Positions 57,960 to 64,000 of a stretch of 64,000 nucleotides of DNA are shown here, one piece after another (the first letter of the stretch is position 1; each line of letters begins with the position of its first letter). The notes beneath the pieces were generated by a model. The model had not been told where the DNA came from. It saw only the letters and a program-made list of their open reading frames with translations, and did not search any database. This DNA comes from Streptomyces diacarni. GTDB lineage: Bacteria; Actinomycetota; Actinomycetes; Streptomycetales; Streptomycetaceae. Location: contig NZ_QOIN01000048.1 of the NCBI RefSeq assembly GCF_003323715.1, positions 372,001 to 436,000 on the forward strand, read 5' to 3'. Made by a program: the position numbers and the translations under genes.

Positions 57960-59243
57960 TCAGGCGCCGCGGTCGGGCACCCGGTCGCCGGCGGCGCGGG
58001 TGTCTCCCGTGGACGAGGCGAGTGCCGTACCCGGTGTCACCGCGCGCAGGTTGCGGATCGCGGGGACCGCGAGCAGGGCCGCGCTCACCCCGATCATGAG
58101 GAAGCCGCCCGTGAGGAGCACCGTACGGCCGCCGAACAACTGCGCGGCGGGCCCGGCGAGCGCCTGGCCGACCGGCATCATCGCCAACGAGCCCGCCACC
58201 TCGTAGGCGTGGATGCGGTTGAGGATCTCTCCCGGCACCTGCGTCTGCACGCTCGTCGACCACATCACGGCCCAGACGCCGCCACCCAGGCCCCACAGGG
58301 CTGCGGCCGCCATCATGGCGGCCGGAGGCAGCGCCAGACCCACGGCGGCCGGGTAGAGGCAGCAGCCGAGCAGGGCGTAGGAGCCCGCGCGCAACTGCCG
58401 CACGGGACGGAAGCGCAGGGCCAGCAGCCCGCCGAGCGCCGTGCCCCCGCCGAGCGCCGAGTTGACCAGTCCGAACACACCGGGGCCGTCGGCCGGGATG
58501 ATCTCGGACGCGGTCAGCGGCACCAGCGGCCCCGAGACCGTGACCATGTAGACCATCCAGATGACGATGACGCTCCACATCCAGGTGCGCGCCCGAAACT
58601 CCCGCCAGCCCTCGGCCAGGTCGGCCCGGTAGGTGGGGCGCTCGGCCCGCGGCGCCTGTGCGGGCAGCCGCAGCAGCGCCAGGCAGACCGCGCTGAGCGC
58701 GTACGTGGCGGCGTGCGCGACGAACACCCCGCCGGGCGAGAAGGAGCCCACCAGCGCACCGGCCGCCGCGGGCCCCAGCAGCATCGCCAGCGACTCGGCG
58801 GTACGGACCAGTCCGTTGGCGCCCTGCACGTCGGAGGCGACGCGCGGGATGGTGCTGGCGACGCCGGGCTGGAAGAGGCCCGCGCAGATGCCGTTGACCG
58901 CGCCGATCGCGCACACCTGCCACAGCACCACGTGCCCCGTCAGGAACAGCGCGGCCATCAGCCCCTGCGTGCACACCCGCGCCAGGTCCGAGCCGATCAT
59001 CAGGGCGCGGGTGTTGAACCGGTCGCAGAAGACGCCGCCGAAGATGACGAAGCCCGCCAGGAAGACCGTCAGCGAGGCCAGCGCCGCACCGATCGCTCCC
59101 GGGCCGTGGCCCTGTTGGATCAGACCGGCCGACAGCGCCAGGGGCAGCATCGCGTCACCGAGCTTGGCGACGGCCCGACCGGTGAAGAACAGGACGAAGT
59201 TACGGGAGCGCAGGGAGGCCGTCTGGGCACCGGGAGAGGTCAC
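57960..59243 (-). CDS. MFS exporter, EntS/DHA3-like
   Basis: Exporter-like membrane protein of 427 residues with 12 hydrophobic segments. NFVLFFTGRAVAKLGDAMLPLALSAGLIQQG and DRFNTRALMIGSDLARVCTQG fit the EntS/DHA3 branch (Asp-Arg motif and a Gly-rich second half). The GTG at 59243 is chosen because GGGGG lies 3-7 bases upstream; an ATG at 59273 is the alternative. It is divergent from the L,D-transpeptidase genes and downstream of nothing related on its strand, so no substrate can be named. It may be a macrolide or siderophore-like exporter. Confidence 0.88.
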   Translation of the reverse strand: MTSPGAQTASLRSRNFVLFFTGRAVAKLGDAMLPLALSAGLIQQGHGPGAIGAALASLTVFLAGFVIFGGVFCDRFNTRALMIGSDLARVCTQGLMAALFLTGHVVLWQVCAIGAVNGICAGLFQPGVASTIPRVASDVQGANGLVRTAESLAMLLGPAAAGALVGSFSPGGVFVAHAATYALSAVCLALLRLPAQAPRAERPTYRADLAEGWREFRARTWMWSVIVIWMVYMVTVSGPLVPLTASEIIPADGPGVFGLVNSALGGGTALGGLLALRFRPVRQLRAGSYALLGCCLYPAAVGLALPPAAMMAAAALWGLGGGVWAVMWSTSVQTQVPGEILNRIHAYEVAGSLAMMPVGQALAGPAAQLFGGRTVLLTGGFLMIGVSAALLAVPAIRNLRAVTPGTALASSTGDTRAAGDRVPDRGA

Positions 59244-59440
59244 GGGCCCCCAGTCTGGTCCGGCCCCTCGCACCCGGCGAGTGATTTTCGCTCCCGGGGC
59301 CGGGGCCTCACCGAAAGGGAAACTCGTTCACTCGCGTGGTCGTGGTGTCCCCTTCGCACGCGCTTCGTTGGTCCAAACGTCCGTGGGGGTCGGACAGCAG
59401 CCAACGCGCCGGAACGGTTACACAGGAACGGGGACGCACC

Positions 59441-60748
59441 ATGTCACGGGGCGCACGCAGTACGACGGACGCAGGCGCCGGGGCACCGTGCGCCACGGCG
59501 GGGCGCGCGGCGCGGTGGGCACGCGCGCCCCGGATGGTGCGCGCCCTCGTGGCGGGGCTCGCGCTGCTGTGTGCGGCACCCGCGGGGTGCGGCCCCATGG
59601 ACGACGGGAAGCCGCCCGAGGACGCCATCCAGGTGAAGCCGGCCGACGGAGCGGACGACGTACCGACCGACGCCCGCGTCGAGGTGTCCGTGCCCGAGGG
59701 GAAGCTGCACAGCGTGCGCATGGAGCGCAAGGGCAAGGACGCGGGACGGCCCGTCGCCGGGCGGTTCTCACCCGACCGGCGCAGCTGGCGCCCCGTGCCC
59801 GCCACCGACGCGGACACCGCCGAACACCCGGACGGACAGCGCTCCGGCACGGTGCTGGAACTGGCCAGCACCTATGTGGTGGACGTGGTGGCCGTCGACG
59901 GGCAGGGGGACCGGGTGATCCGGCACGCCACCTTCTCCACCCGGGTGCCGCCGCACCGCTTCGTCGGCTACTTCCGCCCCGAGGACGACCAGACCGTCGG
60001 CACCGCGATGATCGTCTCGCTGGACTTCAACCGCTCCATCGCCGACAAGGCGGCCGTCGAGCGCGCGATCAGCGTCACCTCGCAGCCCCAGGTGCCAATC
60101 GCCGCCCACTGGTTCGGCGACAACCGCCTCGACTTCCGGCCGCGCACCTACTGGCAACCCGGCACGGAGGTCACCCTCGACCTGCGGCTGCGGGACGTGC
60201 GGGCGGCTCCCGGCGTCTACGGCACGCAGCGCAAGAAGGTGCGGTTCACCATCGGCCGCGACCAGCGCAGCGTCGTGGACGTGGAGCGCCGCACGCTGAC
60301 GGTGCGGCGCGCCGGCCGTACCGTCGAGAAGCTGAAGATCACGGCGGGGACGAAGAAGAACCCCACCTACAACGGCAAGATGGTCGTCAGCGAGAAGTTC
60401 GCCGAAACGCGGATGAACGGGGACACCGTCGGCTTCGGCGACGAGTACGACATCAAAGACGTGCCCCACGCCATGCGGCTGACCCGCAGCGGCACCTTCC
60501 TGCACGGCAACTACTGGGCACCCAAACGCACGTTCGGCCAGAAGAACACCAGCCACGGGTGCATCGGGCTGGCGGACAAGCGCGGCGGTGACGACAAGTC
60601 GCCCGCCGGGCGGTTCTTCGGCCAGTCGCTCGTCGGAGACCTGGTGACCGTGCGCAACTCCCACGACAGCACCGTCAAGCCGGACAACGGGCTCGGCGGC
60701 TGGAACATGCCCTGGAACGCGTGGGTGGCCGGCTCGGTGCTGAAGTAG
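59441..60748 (+). CDS. L,D-transpeptidase lipoprotein, first of two
   Basis: Cell-wall cross-linking enzyme of 435 residues. The signal ends ALLCAAPAGC, a lipobox, so the protein is lipid-anchored. Two Ig-like domains (about 60-150 and 160-250; TFSTRVPPHRFVGYFRPEDDQTVG) precede the YkuD catalytic domain, with HGNYWAP and SHGCIGL (His372, Cys374). The ATG at 59441 is chosen because an upstream frame from 59336 reads like non-coding sequence. A paralogue follows 199 bases downstream with the same domain order. Such Ldt enzymes make 3-3 links in Streptomyces peptidoglycan. Confidence 0.93.
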   Translation: MSRGARSTTDAGAGAPCATAGRAARWARAPRMVRALVAGLALLCAAPAGCGPMDDGKPPEDAIQVKPADGADDVPTDARVEVSVPEGKLHSVRMERKGKDAGRPVAGRFSPDRRSWRPVPATDADTAEHPDGQRSGTVLELASTYVVDVVAVDGQGDRVIRHATFSTRVPPHRFVGYFRPEDDQTVGTAMIVSLDFNRSIADKAAVERAISVTSQPQVPIAAHWFGDNRLDFRPRTYWQPGTEVTLDLRLRDVRAAPGVYGTQRKKVRFTIGRDQRSVVDVERRTLTVRRAGRTVEKLKITAGTKKNPTYNGKMVVSEKFAETRMNGDTVGFGDEYDIKDVPHAMRLTRSGTFLHGNYWAPKRTFGQKNTSHGCIGLADKRGGDDKSPAGRFFGQSLVGDLVTVRNSHDSTVKPDNGLGGWNMPWNAWVAGSVLK

Positions 60749-60947
60749 CCGCCCGGCCCTTCTTGGTCCTCCTTTCCACCTCCCCAAAACCGCGACCGAA
60801 CGGTGACCCGCCGGGGCACGTGCCGCCTCGCCCCGGTGTGGTTATCTAACAGGACGCGCGCACGCCGTCGTTCAGGAGCCGCCACGGCCCGACGGCCGCG
60901 CTGACGTGTTCGGGGGCGCACACGGGTGCGCGGAGCCGTGTGAGGAC

Positions 60948-62240
60948 ATGAGGGATGGGGCCGTCTTGGACCTGAAGAACCTGGCCAAGAGCAAGCTGTC
61001 ATGGGAGTCGATACGCGGGGACGGCCGCGCACAGGTCGTCGGCGGTTCCGCCGTCGGCCTCGTGGTGCTGCTCGTCGTCCTGCTGCTGACGCTGACCACC
61101 TGCGGGGGCGGCGGCGGTTCCGGGGCCCGCGCCAAGGACAAGGACGGCGGCGAGAAGGTGCCCAAGGGCCCCTCCGAGGCCGTGGTCGCCATCACGCCCG
61201 AGGACGGCGCCGACGACGTGAAGACCTCCGGCGCGCTCAAGGTGACGGCAGCCAAGGGCAAGCTGACGAAGGTGAGCGTCAAGGACGGCAAGGACAACCC
61301 GGTCAAGGGCTCCCTCACCGCGGACGGCTCGGCCTGGAAGCCCGCCACCCACCTGGCCGCGGGGACGAAGTACACGGTCGACGCGGTGGCCGAGGACACC
61401 GAGGGCCGCGCCTCTGCCAAGCACGCCGCGTTCACCACGTTCGTGCCGCAGAACACCTTCGTCGGCTACTTCACTCCGGAGAACGGCGACAAGGTCGGCG
61501 CGGGCATGCCGGTCTCGGTCAAGTTCAACCGCCCCGTCTCCGACAGGGAGGCGGTGGAGAAGGCGATATCCGTCACCGCGGACCCGAAGGTCGAGGTGGA
61601 GGGGCACTGGTTCGGCGACCAGCGTCTGGACTTCCGCCCCGAGGAGTACTGGAAGTCCGGCACGAAGGTCACCCTCGATCTGAACCTCAGCGGAGTCGAG
61701 GGCTCCGAGGGGGTCTACGGCACACAGCGCAAGACGGTGGAGTTCACCGTCGGCAGGCAGCAGGTCAGCGTCGTGGACGCGGAGAAGAAGTCCATGACGG
61801 TGACCAGGGACGGCAAGAAGATCAAGACCATCCCGATCACGTCGGGCAGCCCGGCCCACCCCACCTACAACGGCAAGATGGTCATCAGCGAGAAGCACCC
61901 GGTCACCCGGATGAACGGGGAGACCGTCGGCTTCGGCGGCGAGTACGACATCAAGGACGTGCCGCACGCGATGCGCCTGAGCACCTCGGGCACCTTCATC
62001 CACGGGAACTACTGGACGCCCAAGCCGCAGTTCGGCCAGGTCAACGCCAGTCACGGCTGTGTCGGCCTGTTCGACCTGCGCGGCGGCGGGGACAACGGCT
62101 CGCCGGGCGCCTGGTTCTTCGAGAACTCGATGGTCGGCGACGTCGTCGAGGTCAAGAACTCCAAGGACGAGACCATCGACCCGGACAACGGCCTCAACGG
62201 CTGGAACATGTCCTGGGAGAAGTGGACGGCGCCGCAGTAG
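60948..62240 (+). CDS. L,D-transpeptidase lipoprotein, second of two
   Basis: Paralogue of 430 residues. From the ATG at 60948: a short Lys/Arg-rich cytoplasmic start, a hydrophobic helix (VVGGSAVGLVVLLVVLLLTL) and TTCGGGG, a possible but weak lipobox (LTTC). Ig-like domains (about 70-150, 155-245) and YkuD with HGNYWTP and SHGCVGL (His369, Cys371) follow. NMSWEKW at the end matches NMPWNAW of the first copy, so the duplication covers the whole length. The second start is one of several; GAGGAC lies just before. A duplicate pair may share a substrate or act in different growth phases. Confidence 0.92.
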   Translation: MRDGAVLDLKNLAKSKLSWESIRGDGRAQVVGGSAVGLVVLLVVLLLTLTTCGGGGGSGARAKDKDGGEKVPKGPSEAVVAITPEDGADDVKTSGALKVTAAKGKLTKVSVKDGKDNPVKGSLTADGSAWKPATHLAAGTKYTVDAVAEDTEGRASAKHAAFTTFVPQNTFVGYFTPENGDKVGAGMPVSVKFNRPVSDREAVEKAISVTADPKVEVEGHWFGDQRLDFRPEEYWKSGTKVTLDLNLSGVEGSEGVYGTQRKTVEFTVGRQQVSVVDAEKKSMTVTRDGKKIKTIPITSGSPAHPTYNGKMVISEKHPVTRMNGETVGFGGEYDIKDVPHAMRLSTSGTFIHGNYWTPKPQFGQVNASHGCVGLFDLRGGGDNGSPGAWFFENSMVGDVVEVKNSKDETIDPDNGLNGWNMSWEKWTAPQ

Positions 62241-62297
62241 TCCCGCGCTCCTCGGGGACGGTGCGCTCCTCGGAGCGCCGGCGCCCTCCTCGGGGCG

Positions 62298-62313
62298 CGT
62301 AACGGCCGTTAAC
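62298..62313 (+). promoter_or_regulatory. Inverted motif CGTAA-N6-TTAAC before the enoyl-CoA hydratase gene
   Basis: CGTAA, CGGCCG, TTAAC in 16 bases, ending 9 bases before the ATG at 62323. Its core TAACGGCCGTTA is a perfect 12-bp palindrome, and TAAC-N4-GTTAAC is shared with the thiolase upstream region at 11480-11493. Probably the same regulator acts on both. Confidence 0.5.
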
Positions 62314-62322
62314 CTTCCCTCC

Positions 62323-63114
62323 ATGACGATTGACGAACCCAGCGGCGCGACCGCACGCCTCGAGGTCACAGGCGGCGTCGGCACCATCCGACTCGACCGG
62401 CCCAAGATGAACGCCCTCGACATCGCGACCCAGGACCTGTTGCGGGTACTCGCCGAGGAGGCGGCCCGCCGCGACGACGTGCGGGCCGTCGTGCTCTACG
62501 GCGGTGAGAAGGTGTTCGCCGCCGGAGCGGACATCAAGGAGATGCAGGAGATGGACCACGCCGCGATGGTCCTGCGCTCCCGCGGGCTCCAGGAGGCGTT
62601 CACCGCCGTCGCACGGATCCCGAAACCCGTGGCGGCCGCCGTCACCGGGTACGCGCTCGGCGGCGGATGCGAGCTGGCGCTCTGTGCGGACGTGCGGTTC
62701 GCCGGGGAGGGTGCCAAGCTCGGCCAGCCGGAGATCCTGCTCGGGCTCATTCCGGGTGCGGGCGGGACCCAGCGGCTCTCCCGGCTGGTCGGCCCCGCCA
62801 AGGCCAAGGACCTGATCTTCACGGGGCGGACGGTCGAGGCGGCCGAGGCCCACCGGATCGGCCTGGTCGACCACGTGGTGCCGGACGCGGAGGTCTACGA
62901 GCGTGCCCACGCCTGGGCGGCCCGGCTCGCGCGCGGTCCCGCGCTGGCGCTGCGCGCGGCCAAGGAGTCCGTCGACTTCGGTCTGGAGGCCGACATCGAG
63001 ACGGGGCTCGCGCTCGAACGCAACTGGTTCGCAGGGCTGTTCGCCACCGAGGACCGCGAGACGGGCATGCGCAGCTTCGTCGAGGAGGGCCCGGGCAAGG
63101 CGAACTTCCGCTGA
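62323..63114 (+). CDS. Enoyl-CoA hydratase/isomerase
   Basis: Crotonase-fold enzyme of 263 residues that hydrates 2-enoyl-CoA in fatty-acid breakdown. FAAGADIKEM (67-73) and the oxyanion motif GYALGGGCELALCAD carry Glu117; Glu137 in PEILLGLIPGAGGTQRL completes the catalytic pair, so it should be a real hydratase. ATG at 62323 with TCCCTCC before it and no strong ribosome site, so a short leader is possible. An operator-like palindrome covers the upstream region. It follows the transpeptidase genes without functional link. Confidence 0.93.
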   Translation: MTIDEPSGATARLEVTGGVGTIRLDRPKMNALDIATQDLLRVLAEEAARRDDVRAVVLYGGEKVFAAGADIKEMQEMDHAAMVLRSRGLQEAFTAVARIPKPVAAAVTGYALGGGCELALCADVRFAGEGAKLGQPEILLGLIPGAGGTQRLSRLVGPAKAKDLIFTGRTVEAAEAHRIGLVDHVVPDAEVYERAHAWAARLARGPALALRAAKESVDFGLEADIETGLALERNWFAGLFATEDRETGMRSFVEEGPGKANFR

Positions 63115-63432
63115 GCCCCGGCCCGCACGGGCGCCGGCCGACGGCCTGGCTGCTGGGAGCGGCCGGGGTGGTGGGGGGTGGCGTAAAGCGTGGCGTCACC
63201 AACCACCGCACCGTGCGGGGGATCGCGGGGCGCCACTCTGCGGGGCGACGCCGCCCGCTCGTGGCGCCTTGTGATCACTTGAACACCGGTTGTCGTGCCA
63301 GCTCAGAGCGCGGGTGCCCGGAACAGGGCGCGCTGCGGACCGCCGCGTGCCCGCCCGGACGCTCCGCCGCCGCCGTCCCGGAAACCGCCGAACCGCCCAC
63401 GACGGGTCGCGCCTGCCGTCATGATGGGGGCC
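63115..63432. other. Gap between enoyl-CoA hydratase and RsbW-like gene
   Basis: 318 bases with no gene. No strong hairpin was found. It should carry the promoter for the RsbW-like gene; TTGTGATCACTTGAACACCGG near 63270 has promoter-like A/T-rich sequence but I could not assign a sigma class. Confidence 0.45.
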
Positions 63433-63924
63433 ATGGCGGGTCAGGGAGATGTGGCGAGCGTGACCGAACGGGTTCCGGAAGACCTCGCGCGGATGTGGGA
63501 CGCCGAGCCGTTGAGCACCGTCCTCGACCGTGCGGGCGATCCGACCGTGCGGGAGGTGCCGCTGGTGAACCTCCCCGAGTCCGCGCGGCGCGCGCGCCGG
63601 CTCGCCCAGGCCGTCCTCCAGCAGCGCTGGGCCGTCTCCGCACAGATCACCGAGCACACGGTGCTGCTCGTCTCCGAGCTCGTCGGCAACGCCGTCCGGC
63701 ACACCGGCGCGCACACCATCGGCATCCGCATGCTGCGGCGCTCCGGCTGGATCCGCGTGGAGATCCGCGACCCTTCGCGCGGGCTGCCCTGTCTGCTGCC
63801 GGTCGGTGAGCTGGACGTCAGCGGCCGCGGCCTCTTCCTCGTGGACACGCTCGCCGAACGCTGGGGCGTGGACCTGCTGCCCCGCGGGAAGACCACCTGG
63901 TTCGAGATGCGGGCCGCGGACTGA
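63433..63924 (+). CDS. RsbW/SpoIIAB-like ATP-binding (anti-sigma-type) protein
   Basis: A 163-residue HATPase_c protein of the actinobacterial RsbW class. The N box (VSELVGNAVRHTG), the G1 Asp (VEIRDPSRGLP) and the G2 box (SGRGLFLVDTLAERWGV) are present, with WFEM at the end. The ATG at 63433 is used; GTGs at 63451 and 63460 are alternatives. Members bind anti-sigma antagonists or phosphorylate STAS-domain proteins; many Streptomyces copies are orphans, like this one. No sigma factor or antagonist gene is nearby in the window, which ends 76 bases later with nothing recognisable. Confidence 0.85.
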   Translation: MAGQGDVASVTERVPEDLARMWDAEPLSTVLDRAGDPTVREVPLVNLPESARRARRLAQAVLQQRWAVSAQITEHTVLLVSELVGNAVRHTGAHTIGIRMLRRSGWIRVEIRDPSRGLPCLLPVGELDVSGRGLFLVDTLAERWGVDLLPRGKTTWFEMRAAD

Positions 63925-64000
63925 CGCGGCGCGCACGGCTGGCGAGCTTCCCCGCGTGGCGCCACCCCACCAGTGGTGTCACCCCCTGCGCGGGGGCTGC

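Overview
The window is high-GC actinobacterial chromosome, almost certainly Streptomyces. It carries the apical-growth cytoskeletal pair scy/filP, XRE-DUF397 regulator pairs, many GTG starts, 4-base coupled overlaps (ATGA, GTGA) and long GC-rich hairpins between genes. I see no insertion sequence, phage gene, tRNA, rRNA or CRISPR array, so this reads as conserved core chromosome, not an island. Gene order resembles the S. coelicolor scy to treS interval as I recall it; that is memory, not a search.

Left part (1-14,700). A small zinc-ribbon-like gene is followed by two tandem ATPase-permease ABC modules. Then come filP and scy, encoding coiled-coil proteins of the hyphal-tip assembly. Next is an acyl-CoA block: methylmalonyl-CoA epimerase (mce), an acetyl-CoA acetyltransferase and the mutase chaperone meaB. 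The 3' end of mce is duplicated on a 130-bp period. A PepSY secreted protein stands divergent to a two-component system.

Middle left (14,700-29,000). This holds the OmpR-type two-component pair, a MarR regulator, three translationally coupled AIM24 proteins, two DUF3817 membrane proteins, a thiamine-binding-like protein, a DUF5937/ArsR-type regulator, and an MFS/MarR pair. icmA (isobutyryl-CoA mutase large subunit) is identified by Phe80 and Gln198. A PPOX protein, a TetR regulator and a thioredoxin-TPR protein follow.

Middle (29,000-44,100). A three-gene envelope locus (DUF6230, DUF6114 and a secreted charged protein) is preceded by 700 bp rich in palindromes. A phosphotransferase-family protein follows. 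Next comes a central-carbon block: a likely pta-ackA-pyk operon divergent from pfkA. A serine/threonine kinase with an extracytoplasmic sensor domain is coupled to two small genes. An XRE/DUF5753 regulator with two DUF397 proteins closes the region.

Right part (44,100-64,000). Genes here are a DUF4232 lipoprotein, a divergent MFS/LysR pair, an LAETG surface protein, a GH18 chitinase with a DasR-like operator, a CitA/CitB-type system divergent from a dicarboxylate symporter, and trehalose synthase (treS) without GlgE-pathway neighbours. They are followed by an M4 metalloprotease, an MFS exporter, two tandem L,D-transpeptidases, an enoyl-CoA hydratase and an RsbW-like ATPase.

Links across the window: the thiolase and the enoyl-CoA hydratase, 50 kb apart, share an inverted motif ending in GTTAAC upstream of their starts, which suggests one acyl-CoA-responsive regulator. 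icmA has its own 22-bp palindrome. The least understood local system is the DUF6230/DUF6114/charged-protein locus, followed by the AIM24 triplet and the kinase with its two small partners.
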